From assembly GCA_944378225.1 (NCBI GenBank), contig CALWGE010000021.1, positions 1 through 41,831 of the forward strand: a stretch of DNA of 41,831 nt, given 5' to 3'. The DNA comes from an uncultured Merdimonas sp. Lineage in GTDB: Bacteria > Bacillota > Clostridia > Lachnospirales > Lachnospiraceae. Shown here in pieces: positions 8,269-15,274 of the stretch; position 1 is the first letter of the stretch; each line of letters starts with the position of its first letter. A program made the translations under genes and the position numbers. The notes under the pieces are model-generated. The model saw only the letters and a list, made by a program, of their open reading frames with translations, was not told the DNA's origin and searched no databases.

Positions 8269-10242
8269 TTAATCAGAATCCCGGAGCTTCTGAAAAACTG
8301 AATTGGGAAACTTTAGAAAAGACTCTTTTTTCCCTTCAATTGCTACCCGCGCATAATAGACTCGCTTTCCCGAACCATTGGAGCTGCTGAGAGCGTAGCC
8401 ATCCTTGCAGAGAAGTGCGCCGATTTGTGTTTCGTCATGAGGCCAGAAAATTCCTCCTTGCCTTAACCAGCTCGCAACTTTATAATATACACTGTGCGGC
8501 AGAAGAAAAGTGTAGCCGTTTTCGGTATAACCGTCCAGAACCATAAGCTCGTGCATATCCGGCTTGCGGTCCTTGATTACAAGCTCACCTCTGTTCATCA
8601 ATGCAAGCAGAGCTTTCATGAAGGTTAAAGCGGGATTTTCTTCCTCAGCAACCATTTCACTTCGTTTTACCGCAGATAAGATGTCCTTCTTTAAAATCTT
8701 GCAGTTTGTGGAAGCAGTGCTTTCGTTGTCACCGCAAAATGAAATCAGGAAGCTTTTGAGTATATCTGCTGTCAGCCAGAGAATGACACCTACATCAACG
8801 AGCCGCTTGGCAGAGAGGGTCGATTTGATTTGTTCCCGATAAATACCGAAAGTCCCCTTTATGAAGGTGATTATGTCATCCCAATTTGCAGATAAAAAAT
8901 CGCTAAATCCCCCGATAAAGCTAGTAATCAGCAATGGATTCTGCTGGAAGTAAGATACAGTCTTTAAGTTGACGTTTGCTGCCTCAATTTCACAAAACAG
9001 ACATCTCAAATTAGAGGACAGTCCCTTTCCGTGCAGCTCTCCGGTCAAGACTACCATGCCTTTCACACCTTCTCCGCGCTGATCGTCTAAAGATACTGAG
9101 GAACGACTCTTAGAACTTCCGTCACCAATCATCCTGATGATAGCCTCGAGTTTGTTAGAAAGGTCGGCGGCACTCTGCCGTGTTTTTGCTGGCGAATAAT
9201 CGTCGATGAGAGTGACAGTGTCTCTTCCGGAAAGAACAATGCCACGTTCAAGAGACACTGCGGTATCGGTATCAATTCTTCGCGGATAATTACGATATTC
9301 ATCATCGGCCAGCTGTGTGAACAGAATTTTAGCCAGCGTGGTCTTAAAACTCCCGGTCTTTCCTGTCATAAAGAGAAGAAAACGCGGAGGATATCCGGCT
9401 TCATCAAACAGTCGGTACGTGACACCCAAGAGAGAATAAAGACATAAAACAGCGGAAGTACTGTAATCAGTGTACAAGCTGCACATTGATGTCCAGATAC
9501 TGGAAAAATCACGTTTGTTAAGACCTTTGATGACAGGCAGCGATAAAGTTGTCATGATCTCGCTACCTGGAATATGGCTGTTCTGGCTAAGATAGATGTG
9601 AGAATCACCTATCATCTGCCATCCGGCGTCAACATAGCAATGAACTGTCTTGGCAAAGCGTATTCTACTACGAAAATCATTTTCGATGGTTGCAGCATTC
9701 CTTTTGTCATACAGGATAGCCTGGGGGTACTGTTTAGCTACACGTCGCGTGATATGTTCAATATCAGAACACTTGATCTTAAAAAAGTCGGATGTCCCCA
9801 TGCCATCAATGAGAATTTTGACTTCGACCTCGTTCTTATCGTAAAGGATACTCCCTTTGCGGTTGACATAAACGCGAAGCCTGATAGGAAATAGCTGGTA
9901 ATTTGCCATTTCGCTTGCAGAGTCTGTGTTTGCAATTACATTTGGCGGATTGACGCGCGTAATAGTGCTGGCAGGAAATTCGGGTTTTGCAATCTCCGAG
10001 GGTTTCTGCTTAGAATGTTTCTTTAAGTATTCGTCGATGTCTACGCCGAATGGAATATGCAGACCGGCCATTCTGGAATCATCAGAATAGCATTCTCGAT
10101 AATTCCCTTCAGCGTCCTGCTGATGGAAAATGAAATCGATCGGCTTTTCTTTCTGCCCCTTGGGAATAATTTCGATGGCAGAACGTATTTGTTTGGGCTT
10201 GTCAAAGGTGATGGGGTGATTGACTTTTTTTTCATCAGACAT
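8269..10242 (-). CDS. P-loop ATPase, DUF927/helicase-like, element-borne
   Basis: A 657-residue protein. The Walker A motif GKTGSFKTT is at 294-302, a Walker B-like VTLIDDY at 343-349 and a sensor-like strand GMVVLTGE near 395-402. The layout fits DUF927-like or superfamily-3-like AAA+ ATPases that mobile elements use for replication. The first 90 residues are polar and probably disordered; about 110-230 may be a separate folded domain. The ATG at 10242 has AGGAGG nine bases upstream; an in-frame extension to 10347 lacks such a site. A role in replicating or unwinding the excised element is inferred; no primase motif was recognised. Confidence 0.7.
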   Translation of the reverse strand: MSDEKKVNHPITFDKPKQIRSAIEIIPKGQKEKPIDFIFHQQDAEGNYRECYSDDSRMAGLHIPFGVDIDEYLKKHSKQKPSEIAKPEFPASTITRVNPPNVIANTDSASEMANYQLFPIRLRVYVNRKGSILYDKNEVEVKILIDGMGTSDFFKIKCSDIEHITRRVAKQYPQAILYDKRNAATIENDFRSRIRFAKTVHCYVDAGWQMIGDSHIYLSQNSHIPGSEIMTTLSLPVIKGLNKRDFSSIWTSMCSLYTDYSTSAVLCLYSLLGVTYRLFDEAGYPPRFLLFMTGKTGSFKTTLAKILFTQLADDEYRNYPRRIDTDTAVSLERGIVLSGRDTVTLIDDYSPAKTRQSAADLSNKLEAIIRMIGDGSSKSRSSVSLDDQRGEGVKGMVVLTGELHGKGLSSNLRCLFCEIEAANVNLKTVSYFQQNPLLITSFIGGFSDFLSANWDDIITFIKGTFGIYREQIKSTLSAKRLVDVGVILWLTADILKSFLISFCGDNESTASTNCKILKKDILSAVKRSEMVAEEENPALTFMKALLALMNRGELVIKDRKPDMHELMVLDGYTENGYTFLLPHSVYYKVASWLRQGGIFWPHDETQIGALLCKDGYALSSSNGSGKRVYYARVAIEGKKESFLKFPNSVFQKLRDSD

Positions 10243-10328
10243 AGCTCTTTTGTTCCTCCTCAAATATAAAAATAGATACGCGCTGGCCAGCACATATCTA
10301 TTAAAACAAATTGGAAGAAAAATGTTAA

Positions 10329-11648
10329 TCAGTGGGAAATTTCCCACAGTGCGTAGGTAATAAAATATTGGATCTGTGTATATTGTTCAGTAGCCGTTTT
10401 AGTGATACGGCTGTTAGCTCTTTGTTCTGAAGACTTTTTTTTCTCTTCATTTTGAGACAATAAAATTTCTTTGATTGTTGTGTCGTCTGCTCCCATAAGA
10501 AAAGAATAGCTGCTTAAATGTTCCAGAAAATTAAATTTATCCATGGGAGTCATTTCGGCAGCAGGAGAAATGGGAATAATTTCCTTTTCCTGATCTATTC
10601 GTTTTTTTATCACAGATCTACAATGCAAATGATTTGGCAGCGTTGCGTTGTATGCATTTTGTTGAACAATATGAGTTAGAATATCATTTTTAGTATTATT
10701 TTTTAGAAGAGATTCATAGGCATTGTATAATAGAAAACCATAAAGTGCATTAAGGGAAGATATGAGGCTTTTTAGAGAGTTGTTTAATTTTGTAAGATAA
10801 GTCTCTATATTTTTATTGTTTTCATTGTTATGGTATTGAAGTACAATTTCCTTTAAAATACATTCTGCAAAATCATTTCTAATGAATGTGCATTTTAATG
10901 CACACAAAGAATAAACAATATTTTGTGTAAATGTATTCCAGTAATCATTGCTGCCTTTTAAATAAAAACAGCAAATCTCTGCAAGAGAACTTCCCAATAA
11001 TTTGTCTAATACAAGTTTATTTTCGATACCTGTATTACTGCTGTAGCGCAAACATTTTTTAAGAAATTCATGTTTCTGAAGTTCTTCAGGAGATAAAGAT
11101 TTTTTGGGGTTTTTTAATTGTAGATGTAATTTTTTCAAAAGTTTGTTGTATTCTAAATATTGTTCTTCTTGAAAACTGTCAAGCTTACCCATAAATTCAT
11201 CAATATTATAGAATGAATACTGATTAATTCTGGTTTTATCGCTTATACCTTTTAGAAAGTGCTGGTTCCATGACTTAGATGGAAACAGACATTTTAAATT
11301 TCTGCACCAATAAGTTTCTCTTTCGTTATTGTTTTCGATTTTACGATCAAATGGTAACCATGTATGATCTCTATAAATTAGCTCAAACTCTGAACAATAA
11401 GAACCTGCTAATAGAAAGAGGTCGGTATATAAATCATTTTGAAATAATTCACAAACATCCGGATACTTCATGGAGTATTTCGGAAGAATTTCTTTTATAT
11501 TATCTGCTATACAAAATTTATCTACTAAAGCTTTAATAAGAGCTGCTCCATCAGGAATATCATTGCCAAATATCTCATTGAGTTTTTGTCGGGCATTAAA
11601 ATCGTATCCAATAAATTTAAAAAAGCGCTTGTCGTTTACTTTTTCCAT
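10329..11648 (-). CDS. Unknown 439-residue element cargo protein
   Basis: I do not recognise this protein. It is a mostly helical, lysine- and asparagine-rich soluble protein coded by clearly AT-rich DNA, unlike the flanking chromosome. No Walker, HTH, nuclease, protease or membrane motif was found. Residues about 150-190 are a charged helical stretch and 290-330 look like a leucine-rich helical hairpin. Two adjacent ATG codons exist (11651 and 11648); AGGTGG at 11653-11658 is better spaced for the second. It precedes the ATPase by 86 bases on the same strand but has its own -10-like TATAAT (11684-11689). It occupies a cargo position in the element; an accessory role such as host interaction or anti-phage defence is possible but unsupported. 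Confidence 0.7.
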   Translation of the reverse strand: MEKVNDKRFFKFIGYDFNARQKLNEIFGNDIPDGAALIKALVDKFCIADNIKEILPKYSMKYPDVCELFQNDLYTDLFLLAGSYCSEFELIYRDHTWLPFDRKIENNNERETYWCRNLKCLFPSKSWNQHFLKGISDKTRINQYSFYNIDEFMGKLDSFQEEQYLEYNKLLKKLHLQLKNPKKSLSPEELQKHEFLKKCLRYSSNTGIENKLVLDKLLGSSLAEICCFYLKGSNDYWNTFTQNIVYSLCALKCTFIRNDFAECILKEIVLQYHNNENNKNIETYLTKLNNSLKSLISSLNALYGFLLYNAYESLLKNNTKNDILTHIVQQNAYNATLPNHLHCRSVIKKRIDQEKEIIPISPAAEMTPMDKFNFLEHLSSYSFLMGADDTTIKEILLSQNEEKKKSSEQRANSRITKTATEQYTQIQYFITYALWEISH

Positions 11649-11660
11649 CATTCCACCTCG

Positions 11661-11726
11661 TCCATCAAATTTTAGGTATGTTTATTATACTAAATGATAG
11701 CTAAGAATAACAGTGGATTTGATGGA
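11661..11726. promoter_or_regulatory. Inverted repeat flanking the promoter of the unknown cargo gene
   Basis: TCCATCAAAT (11661-11670) and its exact complement ATTTGATGGA (11717-11726) bracket a minus-strand -10 TATAAT (11684-11689). The left arm is in the leader just before the ribosome site. GGTGGA also recurs on both outer sides with a one-base shift. This may be a regulator site pair; no -35 box is convincing. Confidence 0.4.
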
Positions 11727-11739
11727 ATGGTGGATTTTC

Positions 11740-11856
11740 TTAAACGACAGCATTTTTACGACGCTTTTTCAAGACCTCGCGCTTCCAGATTGCTAATACA
11801 TTTCTAACAACAACACATACAATTTCTACTAATATTTTTTTGATATCATAATTCAT
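11740..11856 (-). CDS. Candidate small protein, 38 residues, hydrophobic helix plus basic tail
   Basis: A minus-strand frame reads from an ATG at 11854-11856 to a TAA at 11740-11742. The product has a polar start (MNYDIKK), a hydrophobic stretch (about residues 9-23, ILVEIVCVVVRNVLAI in part) and a strongly basic end (KREVLKKRRKN). This layout resembles small membrane peptides and type I toxins, but no antisense RNA was identified. The ribosome site is weak (AAAGGAT about eight bases upstream). It fills an otherwise empty 289-base gap between two element genes on the same strand. Evidence is limited to composition and position. Confidence 0.35.
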   Translation of the reverse strand: MNYDIKKILVEIVCVVVRNVLAIWKREVLKKRRKNAVV

Positions 11857-11902
11857 TTTTATCTATCCTTTCTACTAATATATTATATAGCTGATAAATA
11901 TG

Positions 11903-11935
11903 AAAAAAGCAGAAGCCATATAGACCTCTGCTTTT
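11903..11935 (-). terminator. Terminator of the HNH/repeat-protein operon
   Basis: On the minus strand AAAAGCAGAGG pairs imperfectly with GGCTTCTGCTTTT, ending in six T residues, about 10 bases after the stop of the 106-residue gene. Confidence 0.75.
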
Positions 11936-11945
11936 ATATAATTTT

Positions 11946-12266
11946 TTAATCTTCCTGTTTTCCGTATCCCCGTCTTTTTAATTCTTGTGCATATGCTATT
12001 TTGTCTGCTGTATTGTCGGTATCTCTCCATTTTTCGTATAATTCTTTGTCATTTAAATACTCAGCGGATTTTGCGGCATAAGCCGTTCTTCTTTTTAATT
12101 CCTCGGCGTAAGCCATTTTTTTGGCTATACTGTTTTCGCCTTTCATTTTTTCTAACAAACTATCGTCATCCAAGTTACCAGCTTGCCTTGAGGCAGATCC
12201 ATATTTTTCTTTCTGTTCTTTCAGAGCCTTTCCAGCTGCTTCGCCCAGCATATCCCAAAATCCCAT
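11946..12266 (-). CDS. Small repeat protein with MGFWD N-terminus, function unknown
   Basis: A 106-residue, highly charged soluble protein. It contains two copies of a helical unit spaced 39 residues apart: MAYAEELKRR at 51-60 and IAYAQELKRR at 90-99, each preceded by a similar acidic segment (from about 31 and 70). The first 15 residues (MGFWDMLGEAAGKAL) form a possible amphipathic helix that resembles the start of the HNH protein encoded just upstream (MGFFDSFSKAF). The ATG follows the HNH stop codon with no gap (TAAATG), so the two are almost certainly translationally coupled. Function unknown. Confidence 0.72.
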   Translation of the reverse strand: MGFWDMLGEAAGKALKEQKEKYGSASRQAGNLDDDSLLEKMKGENSIAKKMAYAEELKRRTAYAAKSAEYLNDKELYEKWRDTDNTADKIAYAQELKRRGYGKQED

Positions 12267-12668
12267 TTATTTTTTCCTCTTTTCTTTATTCTGTATTTTA
12301 CGTGCTTCCCTTAAAAACTTTAAATCTTCTTTATCCTGCGCTTTCAATTCCTTCTTGCGACGTTTTAAGTCTTGATTGGTTTCGGAAGTGTCGTCTTGTT
12401 TTGATCTGTTACAATGTTTGCATATACATTGTAGATTTTCACGTCGATTTGTACCACCTTTGCTTTTAGGGATAATATGGTCTATGTCCATATCACCTTT
12501 TCTAAAACTTTTTCCACATTTAATACATTTATACCAGCCATGATTTGAAGGAGTATTTTCAAAACATCTCTGCCTATAATAATTACCGTTTTCTTCATCG
12601 TCTTCGTTATACATATCAATAACGTCTCGATCATTAAATGCTTTTGAAAAACTGTCAAAAAATCCCAT
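12267..12668 (-). CDS. HNH-family nuclease with MGFFD N-terminus
   Basis: A 133-residue protein with a compact HNH (beta-beta-alpha-metal) domain. C48 and C51 pair with C83 and C86 to hold a structural zinc. D63-H64 in DIDHIIPKSKGG is the metal- and water-activating strand, N78 (REN) the central residue, and N87 ends the motif. The C-terminal 45 residues are a lysine/glutamate-rich helix, probably for nucleic-acid or partner binding. The N-terminal MGFFDSFSKAF resembles that of the next gene. It is the first gene of a two-gene operon driven by a promoter at 12716-12744. Small HNH proteins in elements can be homing, packaging or defence nucleases; the sequence does not say which. Confidence 0.8.
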   Translation of the reverse strand: MGFFDSFSKAFNDRDVIDMYNEDDEENGNYYRQRCFENTPSNHGWYKCIKCGKSFRKGDMDIDHIIPKSKGGTNRRENLQCICKHCNRSKQDDTSETNQDLKRRKKELKAQDKEDLKFLREARKIQNKEKRKK

Positions 12669-12714
12669 TATTTATTTTCCCCTTTCGTATTTGACAATTA
12701 GTATCTGATGCATA

Positions 12715-12726
12715 CATTATATAATG
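12715..12726. promoter_or_regulatory. Candidate operator: 12-base palindrome over the -10 box
   Basis: CATTATATAATG is a perfect palindrome that covers the -10 of the HNH operon promoter, between this operon and the divergent XRE regulator. It is a natural site for that regulator; binding is inferred. Confidence 0.45.
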
Positions 12727-12744
12727 CACACATCATTTATGCAA
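12716..12744 (-). promoter_or_regulatory. Promoter of the HNH/repeat-protein operon
   Basis: Minus-strand TTGCAT (12739-12744) and TATAAT (12716-12721), 17-base spacer. Confidence 0.6.
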
Positions 12745-12785
12745 GCGTTGCTTTTCGGATATACTGACTTAAAATGAGGTGAAGC

Positions 12786-12998
12786 ATGGTACGATTACGC
12801 ATTTTAAGCATTCTTGAAGAACAGCAGCATACAAAATATTGGTTATATAAGCAGCTTGATTTAAGCTATCAAAACTTTAATCGCCTTGTGAATAACCAGA
12901 CAAAATCTATAAGATTTGATAACCTTGATAAAATCAGTACTGTTTTGAAATGTTCCGTAGGTGAGCTGTTTGAAAAAATACCTGATTCTGAAGAATAG
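12786..12998 (+). CDS. XRE/Cro-type transcriptional regulator
   Basis: A 70-residue single-domain helix-turn-helix protein of the short Cro/YozG-like type. Residues about 16-40 (TKYWLYKQLDLSYQNFNRLVNNQ) form the helix-turn-helix, and KISTVLKCSVGELFE (49-63) is the usual closing helix pair of this family. AGGTGA precedes the ATG. It is divergent from the HNH operon and the only plus-strand gene in the element. It probably controls the element's minus-strand genes, perhaps through the palindrome at 12715-12726. Confidence 0.85.
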   Translation: MVRLRILSILEEQQHTKYWLYKQLDLSYQNFNRLVNNQTKSIRFDNLDKISTVLKCSVGELFEKIPDSEE

Positions 12999-13042
12999 AG
13001 CTTTCTTTGCCGTATGTACAAAGGCGGTTATTCTGGTTCATT

Positions 13043-13060
13043 GTGGGTAAATTGTGGGTA
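13043..13060 (+). repeat. Right pair of GTGGGTA repeats, probable integrase arm-binding sites
   Basis: GTGGGTA at 13043-13049 and 13054-13060, with the same 11-base pitch as the left pair at 6832-6849. It lies five bases before the -35 box of the promoter that now drives queT, so integrase bound here could block that promoter. Confidence 0.55.
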
Positions 13061-13064
13061 CGGC

Positions 13065-13093
13065 TTGCATTTCACCGGGAACCATGCTATACT
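13065..13093 (+). promoter_or_regulatory. Element-borne promoter now driving queT
   Basis: TTGCAT (13065-13070), 17 bases, TATACT (13088-13093). The -10 region aligns with the left copy, but the -35 and spacer do not. This indicates that the element brings its own promoter upstream of the shared leader. Confidence 0.65.
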
Positions 13094-13206
13094 ACAACAC
13101 GCAGAAAAGCCCTCAAAACCAAGGTCTTTCGGGCCTGCCGCCGATTCCCGGCGTTAAATGAATCGAGTGTTCGAGACCTTCCACTCGTAAAACAAAACTA
13201 AAGGAG
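13094..13206 (+). ncRNA. queT leader, putative preQ1-type riboswitch
   Basis: The leader starts a few bases after the -10 box and ends at the ribosome site AAAGGAG (13200-13206). Pairings seen by eye: AAGGTCT (13121-13127) with AGACCTT (13174-13180); CGCCG (13139-13143) with CGGCG (13149-13153); and CGAGTG (13164-13169) in the loop with CACTCG (13182-13187), which gives an H-type pseudoknot followed by an A-rich tail. GCCC (13109-13112) can also pair with GGGC (13131-13134). CCTT of the main stem could alternatively pair with AAGG of the ribosome site, a possible translational switch. The queT context makes preQ1 the expected ligand. The class is not certain and the sequence does not resemble the short preQ1-II pattern. 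Confidence 0.65.
13156..13199 (+). repeat. Right attachment core (attR side)
   Basis: Identical to 6683-6726 over 44 bases. Identity stops one base before the queT ribosome site, so the ribosome site and coding region are chromosomal and everything upstream of the crossover belongs to the element. Confidence 0.75.
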
Positions 13207-13214
13207 AATTGAAT

Positions 13215-13709
13215 ATGAAGACAAACAAGGTACTGTTTATGACACAGGCAGCCATGATTGCCGCTGTCTATGTGGTGCTGTGTGTGGTGTTCCAGCCTAT
13301 CAGCTATGGAGCCATTCAGACACGGATTGCGGAAGCTCTGACAATCCTGCCGTTTTTTACACCGGCTGCAATTCCGGGATTGTTTATTGGGTGTCTGATT
13401 GCAAACCTGCTTGGAGGAGGCATTCTTGCGGACGTTATCTGCGGAAGTGTTGCGACTTTGATTGGTGCAGCGGGAACATATATGCTGCGAAAGAAAAACA
13501 GGTTTCTTGCACCTCTGCCGCCGATCATTGCAAATGTGGTGATTGTACCCTGGGTACTGAAGTACGGCTATGGTGAACCGTTCAGCATTCCGTTCCTGAT
13601 GGGAACCGTGGGACTTGGCGAGATCCTGACCTGCGGAATTATGGGAATGATTCTTGTTGCTGTGCTGGATAAATACCGCAGCGTGATTTTCAAAACAGCG
13701 CAGAGCTGA
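13215..13709 (+). CDS. queT: QueT-family queuosine-precursor transporter
   Basis: A 164-residue membrane protein of the QueT (COG4708) family, the substrate-binding S component of an ECF transporter that imports a queuosine precursor such as preQ1. About five or six hydrophobic helices are visible. Typical features are ISYGAIQTRIAEALTILPFF (about 28-47) and GLFIGCLIANLLGGG (55-69). The ATG at 13215 lies eight bases after AAAGGAG; a TTG two codons earlier is too close to that site. It is a single gene with its own leader and terminator; the energising ECF module must be encoded elsewhere. Its original promoter appears to have been separated from it by the integrative element. Confidence 0.92.
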   Translation: MKTNKVLFMTQAAMIAAVYVVLCVVFQPISYGAIQTRIAEALTILPFFTPAAIPGLFIGCLIANLLGGGILADVICGSVATLIGAAGTYMLRKKNRFLAPLPPIIANVVIVPWVLKYGYGEPFSIPFLMGTVGLGEILTCGIMGMILVAVLDKYRSVIFKTAQS

Positions 13710-13770
13710 AGAAAAGTGAAAAGCAGTATAGACATACAGAATTAAAAACAGAATACAGGAATATAGATAA

Positions 13771-13800
13771 GGGGGTTCCGGATATCAGGACCCCTTTTTT
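13771..13800 (+). terminator. Terminator of queT
   Basis: The run GGGGGTTCC pairs with GGACCCC and is followed by TTTTTT. Confidence 0.75.
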
Positions 13801-13881
13801 GTTGTACAATTAAGTGGAAAGGTTGTACTTTTTGGTGTTCCGAAATTTTGTCTTGGATTCTTTCAGGGAATGGTTTACAAT
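13801..13881 (+). promoter_or_regulatory. galK promoter region with GTTGTAC direct repeats
   Basis: TTGGAT (13853-13858) and TACAAT (13876-13881) have a 17-base spacer. Upstream, GTTGTAC occurs twice, at 13801-13807 and 13822-13828, a 21-base pitch that places both on the same face of the helix. They may be regulator sites; this is inference. Confidence 0.45.
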
Positions 13882-13941
13882 GAAAACATCCACTGTCCGG
13901 CTGACTGCTGGCAGAAATAAAAAGAAAATGAGGGTATGAGC

Positions 13942-15219
13942 ATGAAAACTACAAAGGAATTAAAAGAGCTTTTTGCGAGTGGGGCACAGGATGAACTACT
14001 GAAAGACATTTATATTGACGAGACATTGATGGATTACCAGAGACAGCGCTATGTAGATACACTCAGTCGTTATGAAGAATTATATGGCTGCCAGGAAGTG
14101 GAGATTTACAGTGCTCCCGGACGCAGCGAGATAGGGGGAAATCATACAGATCATCAGAATGGAGAAGTGCTTGCTGCCTCCATTAATCTGGACGCTATCG
14201 GAGTAGTGGGAAAACTGGACGGGGTTGTAAAGGTTGTATCCGGAACCGCGCCGGAAATCGTGATTTCTCTGGATGATCTGGACGTAAAAGAGAATGAGAA
14301 AGGAACGACAAAGTCCCTGATTAAGGGAGTGCTGGCAGGAATTCGCGAGCATGGAGGAAAAATCGGCGGTTTTCAGGCATATATCACCAGCGATGTGCTG
14401 ATTGGTGCAGGACTTTCTTCTTCCGCAGCCTTTGAAACGATTATCGGTACGATTGTGTCGGGCCTTTATAATGATATGAAGATTTCTCCTGTGGATATTG
14501 CCATTATCGGACAGTATGCAGAGAATGTATATTTTGGGAAGCCCTGTGGTCTGATGGACCAGACGGCCAGCTCTGTGGGAAATCTGGTGCACATTGATTT
14601 CGCAGATAAGAAGAATCCGAAAATTGAAAGCGTAGCCTGTGATCTGGAGAAATACGGATACAGCCTGTGCATTACGGATACAAAGGGGTCTCATGCTGAT
14701 CTGACAGATGATTATGCAGCGGTTCCTCAGGAAATGCGCGCAGCGGCTGCGGTATTTGGAAAAGAAGTTCTGCATGATGTGACGCTTGCTGATCTTCTTG
14801 AGAAATCTGCAGAAGTGCGTGAGAAAGCAGGAGACAGAGGATTTTTGAGAGCAATTCATTTTGTGACGGAGAATCCGAGGGTGCGGGAAGAAGTAGCAGC
14901 CCTGCGCGCGGGAGATTTTCAGGCATTTCTGCGCGCAGTAAAGGCTTCCGGAGACTCTTCATTTAAATATCTTCAGAATGTGTATACGAATCATGATGTA
15001 CAGCATCAGAATGTGTCAGTGGCATTGGCAGTCAGCGAAGCGATCCTTGGTGATAATGGCGTCTGCCGTGTACACGGAGGAGGTTTTGCCGGCACGATTC
15101 AGGCTTTTGTGAAACATGAAGCGGTGGAAGAGTACAGAAAGGTTATGGATCAGACTTTCGGAGAGGGATCCTGCAGTGTTCTTCAGATTCGTAAATATGG
15201 CGGAATGAAGGTGTTATAA
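13942..15219 (+). CDS. galK: Galactokinase
   Basis: A GHMP-family kinase of 425 residues that phosphorylates alpha-D-galactose to galactose-1-phosphate, the entry step of the Leloir pathway. GRSEIGGNHTDHQNG near 60-74 is the galactokinase signature (usually GRxNxxGEHxDY; here GGNH replaces GEH, a variant I believe is common in Clostridia). GAGLSSSAAFE near 155-165 is the ATP-binding GHMP motif, and VHGGGFAGT near 376-384 is the third motif. GAGGG at 13930-13934 is seven bases before this ATG; an ATG at 13936 is too close. galT follows 55 bases later and Mgl transporter genes follow that, so galactose is the confident substrate. Confidence 0.93.
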   Translation: MKTTKELKELFASGAQDELLKDIYIDETLMDYQRQRYVDTLSRYEELYGCQEVEIYSAPGRSEIGGNHTDHQNGEVLAASINLDAIGVVGKLDGVVKVVSGTAPEIVISLDDLDVKENEKGTTKSLIKGVLAGIREHGGKIGGFQAYITSDVLIGAGLSSSAAFETIIGTIVSGLYNDMKISPVDIAIIGQYAENVYFGKPCGLMDQTASSVGNLVHIDFADKKNPKIESVACDLEKYGYSLCITDTKGSHADLTDDYAAVPQEMRAAAAVFGKEVLHDVTLADLLEKSAEVREKAGDRGFLRAIHFVTENPRVREEVAALRAGDFQAFLRAVKASGDSSFKYLQNVYTNHDVQHQNVSVALAVSEAILGDNGVCRVHGGGFAGTIQAFVKHEAVEEYRKVMDQTFGEGSCSVLQIRKYGGMKVL

Positions 15220-15274
15220 GCACAACGGCAGTATTCCGCTCCAACAGATATTTGAGCCTTAACGGAAAGAAAGT

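Larger units (their letters stand above)
6683..13199. mobile_element. Integrative element inserted in the queT leader, 6,473 bp per unit
   Basis: Direct repeats flank the region, with the last 44 bases identical (6683-6726 and 13156-13199). They give a unit length of 6,473 bp whichever point inside the core was cut. It encodes a Tn916-type tyrosine integrase next to the left end, an excisionase, a P-loop ATPase, cargo of unknown function, an HNH protein and an XRE regulator. Paired GTGGGTA repeats lie just inside both ends. No relaxase, coupling ATPase, conjugation, capsid or terminase gene is present, so it is more likely a mobilisable or satellite-type element than a complete conjugative element or prophage. 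Much of the cargo (10.3-12.8 kb) is visibly more AT-rich than the flanking chromosome. Confidence 0.8.

Noticed and set aside
13007-13201. Plus-strand frame of 64 codons over the right attachment site
   Set aside because: It runs through the promoter and structured leader of queT, which explain the sequence better.
13094-13206. preQ1-II (COG4708 RNA) assignment for the queT leader
   Set aside because: The streptococcal-type short hairpin arrangement is absent; the long loop with an internal hairpin differs. I leave the class open, with class III the first guess.
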